From: Prunus persica
Taxonomy: Eukaryota > Streptophyta > Magnoliopsida > Rosales > Rosaceae
DNA length: 64,000 bases
Assembly: GCF_000346465.2 (NCBI RefSeq)
Contig: NC_034014.1
Coordinates: 26,359,600 to 26,423,599 of the forward strand
Reading direction: 5' to 3'
Shown: positions 34,131 through 45,019 of the stretch, piece by piece
Numbering within the stretch: the first letter of the stretch is position 1
Layout of the letters: each line of letters starts with the position of its first letter
Notes under the pieces: model-generated
Told to the model about the DNA's origin: nothing
Database searches by the model: none
What the model saw: only the letters and a program-made list of their open reading frames with translations
Made by a program: the position numbers and the translations under genes

Positions 34131-35544
34131 TTTATATATACCAGGTCAATGTAATTAATATATATATATAATTAATCAAAATATGGGCATTGGGCTCTAT
34201 GATTTAAATTAAACCCAATTATTTATTTATTTATTTGAATTATTTTTAAAATTCAAAAGAAAAAAATACAATTAAATTATTAATTAAAAACAGAAATAAT
34301 ATAACAAATTGATGCAACCTGCAATTTAAATAATTTGTAATTAAATTGGTCATTAAAATTTAGAAAACAATCGAACTAGTTCTATATATAGCTGATTGAT
34401 TGACTCTTCTTGGCCTCCAAAGGCCGCTGCCCTATTTAGACCTCGAAAGGAAAGGAAACTACATTTAGGTAGATAGATAGAGGAAGATATCAAAACAACA
34501 AGTTGTGTTTAATTCGTATAATTATATAGGCGTAGCCTCTAGAGTTTCGTCGTATCCAGAACCCTGTTTCTAATCCAAACCCAGTTCCCGGGGAAAAGCA
34601 TGCATGCATGCATAGAGACTTGATCACAGTGTTGCTGTGCATGCCAATGCCATTCGTCATCAACCTGTGTCATCAACCTTTTTCTTCGCTATGAAGTATT
34701 TGTTTTACTTCTTCTTCTTCTCTCTCTAGCTCTTTTCGCCCTAGATATTTAGCTACTTCCCATTCTTTTCTATATGCAGCTTCGATCCGTCGAGCCAGCA
34801 AAAAGCACACAAGCATTTTAATTATAATAATGTAATAATTAAGGTTGGTACATTACTTTTCAATTCCACTGCTCGAAGAAGTATAAGATAGATATATCTG
34901 TGTGTATCCAGTCCAGCTACACTTGAGCTCAATGTTCGCACAATTTGTAACCACTTTATTTGGTCTTTAAAATATTCTTATGCAATCCTACCAGTATAGA
35001 TTTTTTTCCCATTTAAGTATTAATATTTCAGCAGTTGCTAATCTCTGCTTTCCTTTGAAAATTATTTAATAGCTTTGGGGCATATCACAATCTTGGACAA
35101 GTTGAGCATCAGATTCATCATTCATAAAGAAGCTCATCTTTTGAACTCACATGATCCAGTTGCCAAGTTAAACACGAAGAATCAGCGCGAAAATGACAAT
35201 GTTATGTCTTAATTCTTAGTTTAAGAGGCTTGATGATTGTAACAACACCTACATAGGAAAGAAGAAGTGCTTTTATGTATATATCAAAATTATAGTTCGT
35301 AACTTTAGTGGTTTTATTTTTCTTAATTTTGGAAGAGATAGACAAGTTGGAATTGTCTTTTTCATATACAATATATTAGGTGTGTTTAGTAAATGTCAAG
35401 TGGAATGAAGTCGGTGTTCTATACAAAGAAATTTGTTAGAAGAATATAATCAATCTAGAAGAAAGATATCAACAAGGTAACATTTGAATAAAGCAACCAA
35501 GTGGGTGAAATTTTTTGAATAAATAAATATATATATATATATAT
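34131..35544. other. Intergenic, AT-rich
   Basis: Long AT-rich stretch with a (TGCA)n patch at 34600-34612 and no open gene structure. Nothing else supportable. Confidence 0.5.
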
Positions 35545-35850
35545 GACAAATCAGAAACCGTATCCAATTGTGTCCTACAAAATTAATGAACATGGTATTT
35601 TGAAAAAGTACTTAAATTTCAATAATTCAATTGAGTGATCAAATGATATCGGATTTAAGTGATTTTTTTGGTAGAGATAATTTTTGAAAGAGTATCTACA
35701 AAATAGACGGTTTGGATTAGTGAAATACAATATGGAGTGGGCCCTATAAAGTTGTCCCTCAAATGAACTAATTTGAGGGATCTTAAATTAGTGAAATACA
35801 ATACGGAGTCGGCTCTACAAAATTGTCCTTAATTTGAGGGATCTCTAAGC
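35545..35850. mobile_element. Inverted, diverged copy of the 27.9-kb MITE with local tandem duplication
   Basis: Reverse complement of parts of 27.93-28.12 kb: ATCCAATTGTGTCCTACAAA (35564), AAATAGACGGTTTGG (35701) and GAAATACAATATGGAGTGGG. The end segment is duplicated with a period of about 71 bases (ATTAGTGAAATACAATA at 35716 and 35787). Confidence 0.65.
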
Positions 35851-35855
35851 TCTAT

Positions 35856-36424
35856 GGCCCCGTTTGGTTCATGAGAAAGGAGGCTTGGAAATGGGAATTC
35901 AATTGCTTTCCCATGTTTAGTAAGTCCAGACATGGGAAATAGTTGCCTGGCACATGTGAAAGTAAGGGGAGAAAGTGAAGCCCCCCTCTTAACTTGGGTT
36001 TTGTTTTCCCTTCTCATGGGAAAGTTTGGGAAAATGAGCCAACATTCAATGCACAATTTTCATGACTATTTTGTCCCTATAAACAATTTAGAATTACAAC
36101 ATATCATTAAATATATTTTTTTTATTTGATTTAATATGGGTATAATTGAAAAATTATACAAACTTTATTTTCCATTCCTACTCAAAACAAACATGGGAAA
36201 GAAAACAAAGTGAAATCTTCTGGTTACTTTATAATTGAAAAATTATACAAACTTTATTTTCCATTCCTACTCAAAACAAACATGGGAAAGGAAACAAAGT
36301 GAAATCTTCTGGTTACTTTCCCGACATTACCAAACGTGGGAAAAGAATCTTTCATTCCCATTATTCGAGAAATAACATAAGAAGTGATTTCCTCTCAAAT
36401 ACATTTCGTGAACCAAATGGGACC
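35856..36424. mobile_element. MITE (569 bp), GGCCCCGTTTGGTTCA termini
   Basis: Left terminus GGCCCCGTTTGGTTCA (35856-35871) and right terminus TGAACCAAATGGGACC (36409-36424) are inverted repeats matching at 14 of 16 positions, flanked on both sides by TAT. The GGCCCYGTTTGG form resembles PIF/Harbinger Tourist-type MITEs. It contains an internal 89-bp tandem duplication at 36142-36319. Non-coding. Confidence 0.75.
36142..36319. repeat. 89-bp tandem duplication inside the MITE, one mismatch
   Basis: 36142-36230 and 36231-36319 are identical except for one A/G difference in the GGGAAAGRAAAC part. This is a recent event. Confidence 0.95.
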
Positions 36425-37455
36425 TATATATATTCGAAATGGGTCCAAATTTTGGCTCTACGCACTTTTGGACAAAAAAGGGGTCTCATTCTGATACACG
36501 AACGGCGATGCAAGGAGTGTGGAAGAGTTAACGCTGCCTAAACATGAAAATGGATATATCTTATCCCTATGGCTTACTTTACACCCCACTTGATACTCAT
36601 TTGGCAATTGGCAAATTCACAACGGCATGTCTATTTTTGTTTTGAGATATCCGAACACTATTTTACCTAGCTTGCTTTCTATTTTCAATTGGTAAATATT
36701 GGGGGCAATGACCAAAAACCCCATATGAGTTATGTGGTTTATATATTAAGCCATTAAGCAAGAGTTGGGTTTTACCCTATACAACTTTGAATTGCTTAAG
36801 GTTGTAGAGTTCCTATCCAAAGGACCACAGGCAATTGTGAATTCAAATTATGCATGGTCCAATTTCTTCAAATTAAGACAAACTCTGTTCACCAACCGGT
36901 GGTCCGATGGTGGCCAATGCACCTTCATATTCACAATATTTGAAATACATGCATACAGTGTTATGAAAACTTTTATTAGATGTAGATGTTCGAGATTGGA
37001 GAGTGAAACTTCATTATCAATATTTTTATTGTTTTCAATTATTACCTTTTATTTTTTTTAAAATGAAAATCAAATTCTTGACCTAACCTAACATCCTTAT
37101 AAATTTCAACTAATCTAGTAGAGAAAATTATTCAAAGTCATGAGTTGGGGAATGGTATTTAAAGGAAATGATAACTTAATTAAATGCTCCTTTTTTTTCA
37201 GGAGGGTCAACTGGTAATCTAGCAAAATTTAAAATTTAAAATTTAAAAAAAAAAAACCAGGAGAGGGTTATTATGTAACTTCAACGCGACCAACTTGTGC
37301 TTATTTCCCCCCTTTTTTTATCTTTTTCTTTTATGGCTCAAAGGACCAACTTGGTTCTATTTTATAAGACCCACATGAACTTTCATCAATAAAATATTCA
37401 CCCATTCTTGGCTTTGAAAAATGCAACCAACTCATCTCTCTGCTTGTGCGTGAGA

Positions 37456-37486
<31 letters not shown>

Positions 37487-37634
37487 TGCATAAGTAGAAG
37501 AATTAAGATCAACCACCGGAAAAGCAGAGCCTCCTCTACCAGAAGAAGCAGCTGAAAGCGACCACTATTTATTTATACCAAAAACCCAAAAAGCTATACA
37601 CCAAAATCCCCCCCACAACACTTAAATTACCCAT
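36425..37634. other. PYL gene upstream region
   Basis: Contains a (GA)n tract at 37447-37485 and a TATA-like TATTTATTTATA at 37566-37577, about 60 bases before the ATG. Nothing else is recognised. Confidence 0.5.
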
Positions 37635-38294
37635 ATGCCTCCCAACCCGCCCAAATCCTCGGTCTTACTCCACCGCATCAACACCCCAACGTCCGCCGAG
37701 TCCAATACGGCGTCGCTGCAGTGCCAAAACCAAAGGGGCGGAGGAGCGCTTCTACTCGGTAACAATAATAACAATAACAAGAGGCGGGCCCCACTCCCGG
37801 AAGCGCTGGAGCGCCACCACACGCACGCGGTTGGGCCTGACCAGTGCTGCTCGGCCGTGACGCAGGAGATCGCGGCCCCGGTGTCCACCGTGTGGTCGGT
37901 GGTCCGGCGCTTCGACAACCCGCAGGCCTACAAGAACTTCGTCAAGAGCTGCCACGTCATCGTCGGCGACGGCGATGTGGGCACTCTGCGCGAGGTGCGG
38001 GTGATATCGGGGCTGCCGGCGAACAGTAGCACGGAGAGGCTGGAGATCCTGGACGATGAGAGCCACGTCATAAGCTTCAGCATGGTGGGTGGGGACCACC
38101 GGCTCTCGAACTACAAGTCGGTGACGACGCTGCACCCGTCACCCTCAGGCGGGACGGTGGTGGTGGAGTCGTACGTGGTGGACGTGCCGCACGGGAACAG
38201 CAAGGAGGACACGTGGACGTTCGTGGACACGATTGTTCGCTGCAACCTCCAGTCACTGGCTCACATCGCCGAGAATTTAGACCGACGCAAGTAA
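37635..38294 (+). CDS. PYL: Abscisic acid receptor, PYL4/5/6 type
   Basis: PYR/PYL/RCAR proteins bind ABA and then inhibit clade A PP2C phosphatases (cytosol/nucleus). Single exon, 219 residues, START/Bet v 1-like fold. Visible key parts: lysine for the ABA carboxylate in AYKNFVKSC (Lys100), gate loop SGLPA (125-129), latch HRL in GGDHRLSNY (155-157), and the C-terminal helix [20 protein letters not shown]. The N-terminus (residues 1-62) is long, low-complexity and contains an Asn6 run; [11 protein letters not shown] opens the conserved domain. The intronless structure and long N-terminus fit the monomeric PYL4-6 subgroup. The coding sequence is markedly GC-rich against AT-rich flanks. Confidence 0.95.
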   Translation: MPPNPPKSSVLLHRINTPTSAESNTASLQCQNQRGGGALLLGNNNNNNKRRAPLPEALERHHTHAVGPDQCCSAVTQEIAAPVSTVWSVVRRFDNPQAYKNFVKSCHVIVGDGDVGTLREVRVISGLPANSSTERLEILDDESHVISFSMVGGDHRLSNYKSVTTLHPSPSGGTVVVESYVVDVPHGNSKEDTWTFVDTIVRCNLQSLAHIAENLDRRK

Positions 38295-40014
38295 TTATAT
38301 GAAGCAATGATTTAATTAATTATATTATAACTTAATTAGCTTCTTCTTCCTTTCGTGTCTGTCCGTCCGTCCGTCCGTCCGTCTGTCTGTCTCTGTAGTG
38401 AGCTAAGTCAGTGGTTGCCTATTGATGGTTATACGCCGTCGTTTTGTGGTTCTTAAAGTCAAAATCCGATGAAACAGTCAGTCACAGTCACAGTCACAAC
38501 CGCGGTTCAATGGTTAATGTTGTTTAATTAATGCTTTATATTATGTATATATATTAAGGGAATTTTCTATTTTGAATGGTTTTGGTTTGTGTAGATCCCA
38601 TATTAATTATAATATATTAATTAGAAAGAAGAGAAAAAGGGTCAATAATGTTATATTGGCAGAAGACATGCAATGCATGATGGCTGTGACGAAAATGGTG
38701 TTAAAATTGATGTGAAAAGAAAGAGCAGGAAGGAAGGCAGGCAGCTAGGCAGCCTATTGTTTTGTTGATTAACTCTTTTGGTTGATTGATATGCGTATGG
38801 CCGGCCAATGGCAGTACTGACTGAGTATACTGAGGCAGTGGGGGCTCTGGTAGCAAGAAAACTTGAGAATATAATGACACGTTACGTGTCATTGCGTTAT
38901 TGATCGGAATAGCAAAAAATATTATTCCCGTAATATGAGATATTATAAGTACTAATTAATGATCATGTAGATAATGTGGATGGTACAAATGTTGTTAATC
39001 ACAAGTTAATCAGATTGATCAGTTGAAGGGTTAAGGTCTGAGTTTAGTTAAGGGTCTCTAATTGGCAATTGAATTAGCATGGTACATACGCATACGACTA
39101 GCTGTCTGTGTGTCTGGTAGCCAATATGGGAAAGCCAACCTTGTTAGAATAGAAATACGTAGAGTTATACTATTTTTCGGTCCGAAAAAATACAGCTGAT
39201 ATATATAGTTGTAAAATAATACATATATATGTGTACTGAAAATGAATACATGATAATAAAACTTGCCGATGAAAATGATCTAGAAATGTTTAAAACAATG
39301 GGAAAGCTGAAAATGAAGACCAGCTTCGTGATATTTATGTGTTTATAAATGAAAAGAAGGTAGCAAGTAGAAAATGAGATAGTGAAAGGGAAATGAAAAG
39401 CTATAAGGTAGGAATGAATAAAGGAGGAAAAAAAAAAAGAATAAGAAAGCAAAGCATGTTGTCGTGTTGTATGGAATGGAAATTTTGGAGCGGTGGAATG
39501 AAAAGCATGCATGGGGTTTTTGAAGCATATTTGCATTAAAAAACATGGTGAACAACGTGACGAGAATCAATATCTTATTTCCCTGCCCTACCCCACCACC
39601 CTTGCAACTTGACTTTTTGATAACGCAACTAGCAACTGGCAGCTTCAAGCTTCAAGCTTCTAGCTTAGCTGTTTGTTGGAAAAAAGAAGAAGAGAAAGGA
39701 AACATGCAAAGCAATATTTAGTTGCAACTTGCTGTCTCTCTGTCTCTCTCTCATAGTCATTGGGGGTTAAAGAAATATGCAAGTTGGGTTGGCTTCAATG
39801 GTTTCTTTTGAATTGGATTGGATTGATCTGTGGCTGAGATTGTGAGTTTTTATTGTTTTTGTTTGAATGGGACTAAATATTTGCAAGTTGGTGAGCAAGT
39901 GGGAGGAGGGAGGAGAGGGAGGAGGAGGGATGGCTTTTTAATGATCCCCGTGTATTCTCTCTCGTCTACTTTTCAATTCCTTCACGCCAACCCCAATCAC
40001 CCCATATGACCCGT

Positions 40015-40074
<60 letters not shown>

Positions 40075-41578
40075 GCTGACCTGACTGCATCATCATCATG
40101 GGTCTTCTATGGCTTTTTTGCTTTTTCAATGGAATTTATTGATCAATATTGGGATTACATCACTCATGACCTACCTACCTGCTTCAAAAATTCATCATCT
40201 CTCTCACCCAATTAATTTCATTAAAGAAAAATAAAATAAATAAATAGAGGGTTGCCTTCCTAATTAATACTTTTGGGTTTGTATATAATTTTCTGTTATA
40301 CATACACAATAAATTAGCTAATACATTTCAAAATGGATATTAACAAATTAATCTAAATGGATCAATTCTTACTTTCTGCGGTCAACATTAGTGTCCTGGA
40401 AACAATAAAGACTTCCGTGAAACATACTAAATATCCAGATCAATAATGTTATAACACGCATCATATCACTTTTAACAAAACAATGTATCCAATTGTTTTT
40501 CCATGGAAAGACGGGGAATTCACTTTTTCTTTTCAATTTTCCCATCTTCTTTTTCTACAGCCAGCCATTTTGCTTTTAGAACGTACGGAATAAGTAGTAG
40601 CTAGGGAACAAGGAGGGTGACACATAAATAGCTAGAATGGGCAACCAGTGAGGTGTTGAGGGGGATAGGGTAGGGGATGCCATTGCATAGATAGCCCAGA
40701 AGATGCATCTGATCCATATAATAAGAGGGTTTTTGAGTTTCCTTTACGACACAACATTTTTAGATGTGGAGATGCCAACCACATTATTTTTTTTCCAATG
40801 TATTTTGGCACCTACATTTTCAGCTAATTACTCTAAAATCCTAATCACAGCTAGCTTGTCGATCACACCAGTCCAAGTCTTAGGCCTTTCAATGGGTTCC
40901 ATCCAACCAATTGAAGAACAAGAGTTTTGAGTGGTGTCACATCCAATTAGCCAATTTTCTACATGATCCAATTACTGGTCAAGGGGACTTTTGACACATC
41001 AGTATTAGCTGCCTGCCATCTAGTTAATCTCAAGCAACAAATTAATTAACTGCTAATTATTCCCATTAAATATTGTCTATGTTCAGTTAATGTACTAATA
41101 ACGACCCTTATTTGACCTTAATATATATATATATATATATTTATGAATTAAGGTGGAATGTTCATGTTAAGCACTAGTTCAAGTTGTTTTGTCCTAATTA
41201 AGCAAGGACAAGGAACCATATATATGAAACCCAGATCGATCTATTTACATATCAACATCTCACCAAAACTTGTAACAATATATATATATAGCTTAGCCTA
41301 GACACATTGCTGTAAATACAATCCAAATAATTAAAGTACTTTGGCCCAGAGCAGCACAAACCAATTCAAAACTATTGCTGTCAATAAACTACCAAGAAAT
41401 GCATTTCATCTGCTCCTAATAATTCCTGGATAAGAAAAAACTTGATCATGAAAATTGTTTCTCACCCACCACTTAGAGAAAAAAGCTTCAAAAGGGAGAA
41501 ACCAGAGACTCCCCCCCAACATGCAAGCATCCAATTAGGCCAAATAGCTATAGCTAGAAAGAAAAAAAAAACAGAGAA
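38295..41578. other. Intergenic between PYL and first TBL gene, with microsatellites
   Basis: Holds a (GTCC/GTCT)n microsatellite at about 38355-38395 in the PYL 3' flank, a (CT)n run at 40019-40070 and a (TA)n run near 41122-41140. Several short frames exist but none has a family match or splice structure. I call no gene. Confidence 0.5.
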
Positions 41579-43589
41579 ATGATTCAAATGCTGCCTAAAA
41601 AGCACCAATTACTTCCTACGACAACATGGGGAATCAGAAGCAGCTTGCATTCCCTCATTGCAATTCTTGTAGCAACTCTTCTAATTGGAGCTGTTTATCT
41701 GACCCAAGATGGTGGATTGCAGCTATTGTATCAGGATTGTACTATAATTACCACATTGGAAACTAGAGCAGCAGGGGCAGAAGACCCAAAATTGTCAATT
41801 AGCAGCAGCAAAAGCAGAAGCAGTAGCAAAAGCAAAAGCAGCTGCAATTTGTTTTCAGGGAAATGGGTTTCTGATAACCAGTCTTATCCTATGTATAAAG
41901 AGAGACAGTGCACTTATATGTCAGATCAATTGGCTTGTGAGAAGTTTGGGAGAAAAGACTTGAGCTATCAGAACTGGAGGTGGCAGCCCCACCAATGTGA
42001 CCTCCCTAGGTCTCTCTCTCATCCCTCTTTTTTCTTTTTCTTTTTTTCTTTTCTGGGTTGTAATTTCATGCAAATATATAATATGGGTTGTTCTTTTGGT
42101 TAATGTTTTCATAGGGTTTTTTGAGTTTTGTGGGACTTTGTTCATGTAATATTATAAGCTAGGTTCAATGCCACAAAGTTGCTTGAGAGGCTAAGGAACA
42201 AGAGGCTTGTGTTTGTTGGGGACTCGTTGAATAGAGGTCAGTGGGTTTCCATGGTTTGCTTGGTCGAGTCTGCCATCAATCCAGACCTCAAATCCATGCC
42301 CACCAAAGCCAATGGCTCTTTGCTCATCTTCAAGGCCACTGTGAGTTTCCTTTTCCTCTCAAAAAAAACCCAATTTATTTGGGCCTGATTGTAATTAGCA
42401 AAAACTAAGGCCCAAAATCACATATTTGCATTGCATATTCTTCCACCAACATAATAAAAATAGACAAAACAAAGAAACAGAATCTTCTGCTGTCAGAAGT
42501 CTCAGTTTCTTATGTTTCCTTCTCTTATTAGTTTAATATAATTCTGATTACGACGACTAATGTTTGTTTAATCTGATTTAATTAAGGAATACAATGCCAC
42601 GATTGAGTTCTACTGGGCCCCATTGCTGGTGGAATCAAACTCTGATGATCCAGTGAACCACCGCGTACCAGATCGGATTGTAAGAGCGCAGGCAATTGAA
42701 AAACATGCAAGGCATTGGACTGATGCAGACGTTCTTGTTTTTAATTCATATCTCTGGTGGAGAAGGTCCCAAATGAACGTCTTGTAAGTATATTTTTGTT
42801 TTGCTATTGCATTGCATGACCTCCAAAAACCCAAGCAACGCTTTATGATCAAAATTAGGTAGAGGTTAGACAGAACTAACCATTTGACTTTGCATTAATA
42901 CTTATTATTATTATTATTATTATTATTTTTTTTTTGGCAATGATTAAGGTGGGGATCTTTTGAAAGCCAAGATGGGATTTACAAGGATGTTGAGATGTTG
43001 AGGGTGTATGAGATGGCTCTCAGGACTTGGTCAGATTGGTTGGAGGTCCATGTTGATCGAACCAAGACCAAATTGTTTTTTGTTAGTATGTCACCTACTC
43101 ACCAAAGGTATGCTTTATTTTATTTTATTTTATTTAAGATAAAAAGACGACGATAGTTGATGTGTTAATTAACAATTGACTATAAAAATTAATATTAATG
43201 TAATAAGTACGCATCAACGAATCACCACGTCATGTTGCAGTTCTAAAGAATGGGGCGAGTCAAGTAGGGAGAATTGCTACAAAGAAACACAGCCAATTAC
43301 AGAGGAGGGATACTGGGGAAATGGATCAGATCCTAAAATGATGCGTCTGGTTGAGAATGTGCTTGATGGGTTGAAAGTAAGAGGTCTAGATGTACAAATC
43401 CTCAACATAACCCAACTCTCAGAGTACAGGAAAGAAGGGCATCCATCTATTTACAGGAAGCAATGGGAGCCTCTAACTGAAGAACAAGAATCAAATCCCA
43501 GCAGTTTTGCCGATTGTATACATTGGTGCCTCCCTGGAGTGCCTGATGTGTGGAATGAGCTCCTCTATGCTTACATTTTTCAACAATAA
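41579..43589 (+). CDS. TBL34: Trichome birefringence-like O-acetyltransferase (TBL34-like)
   Basis: ESK1-clade TBL proteins acetylate xylan in the Golgi. Exons: 41579-42009, 42163-42340, 42587-42783, 42949-43107, 43241-43589; 1314 nt, 437 residues. A signal anchor lies near residues 25-43 ([17 protein letters not shown]), then a Ser/Lys-rich linker. The TBL domain starts [18 protein letters not shown]. The PC-esterase domain carries the GDS motif in [12 protein letters not shown] (Ser165) and the DxxH motif in [16 protein letters not shown] (Asp413, His416). All junctions are GT-AG and in phase. It stands between PYL and TBL35/MIR390, matching my memory of Arabidopsis At2g38310-At2g38325. Subfamily number is inferred from that context. 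Confidence 0.92.
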
Positions 43590-45019
43590 CAACTTCTGTT
43601 TGGAAAAAAAAAAAAAAACCAAACAGATCAAGCTTGTAACATCTTATTTGAATTTGTAAAAATCATGAATGTTGATGGCATGTTTACTAATCCGTAATTA
43701 GATTATGAGGAATTGAATTGATGATGAGTTAGATTAAGGAGAATTAGATTTTGAATTCCTATTAAAGTTGTTTACTAAACCATATGGATTGAGGGGAGTT
43801 AGATTCCGAATTCCTATTGAAGTTGTTTAATCACATGGAATTGGGGTTTAAGTAGTATTAATTACTAAAATGTCCTCGTTGTTGGGTTAAAGTAGATGAC
43901 AAATTTGGAATTTTTAAAATTGTGTGAGAATATAATGGGTTAAAAAAATGAATTCCTAATGGGTTAATTTTTCATGAATTAGAATACCACCTCCCATCTA
44001 AGAATTGAATTCCTCCAAAATTAGGAATGGACTCCACTTGCTTTTTAATTCTTTAATGTAAAATAAACACAGGAATCCTCCATAATTGGAATTAAATTAG
44101 AATTCCAATTCCTGATTAGTAAACACACAATGAATGAATTAGAAACATAAACACAATGGTTTAACTCAAGTAAATTTTTACTAAACACATCAAAACAAAG
44201 TAAAATTTAATGTCCATTTTTACCACTGTGAGATATGTCACATGTTTCAGCATTAACTTCAAAACACATAGCCTGTTTTAGCAAATCTCAAAGCATAACA
44301 AAGTTAGATTCTAAAGAAGTTTCACTTAATGTTGCTTTACCTTTATTTAGACAAAGTCTCTGCCTGTTAATATACTTTTCTAATTTACCAATAAAAGTCT
44401 TGAATTTGCGTTTTAGTATTCGTATAGTATGTATGCGTTTAATATATTATCACCCCTCTTATTAAGAGAAGCCTTAAAACAAAAAGCAAATGAAGCTTGT
44501 ATTTGGGAATTTTGGCTTCTCCTGAACGGTGTAGTTCCCTGACTGCAAACAAACAAAACAACCCACCAATCCTATTATTACCCAAAGAAAACAACCAACC
44601 AATCATATAATCAACTTTTATGATAATATCTTAATACTAATTAAGGTATAATCTGACATGTAATGATAATATATGCATGCTAATAAAATCTTAAAAAGTA
44701 ATGAGCAGAGTTGTTCAGCCTTAAACTTCCAAAGAGCAAGACAAATTGAGCTGATGATTTACCAAAACAGTCCAAAATATTAGGTCTTTTTTTAATAATA
44801 GACAATTATTTTCTTCTCTCACGGTTGGTGCATTAGCTTAGCCTTAATATTATTTACCTGCCTGCAGCACCCTCTCAGTTTTTTTCAGACAATGACTGTA
44901 TGATTACTTGTAATCTCTGACGCTTATATGATGATGATTGAACAAATGTTAAAAAAGCCCCTTTCATAATTCTTTCTCTTTCAATTCTTTGGTCAATCAA
45001 GCAAGACTCAGTCTTCACG
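43590..45019. other. Intergenic between TBL genes, includes a MITE
   Basis: Carries the MITE at 43677-44128. The remainder is the AT-rich promoter region of the second TBL gene. Confidence 0.55.
43677..44128. mobile_element. MITE (452 bp), GTTTACTAATC termini
   Basis: Left end GGCATGTTTACTAATC and right end GATTAGTAAACACAC are imperfect inverted repeats. The interior holds several copies of AATTCCTATT/GAATTCC subterminal motifs. No coding capacity. The end sequence suggests a Harbinger-type MITE; the target duplication is unclear. Confidence 0.7.

Noticed and set aside
34380..34800. Possible additional miRNA hairpin
   Set aside because: I found no match to a known miRNA and no long foldback with a plausible star strand.
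37752..38135. Arg/His-rich antisense frame over PYL
   Set aside because: A product of high GC content in the sense gene, not an independent gene.
39165..39648. Overlapping open frames on the minus strand
   Set aside because: Low-complexity Phe/Ser/Tyr-rich translations in AT-rich DNA, with no domain, splice structure or leader.
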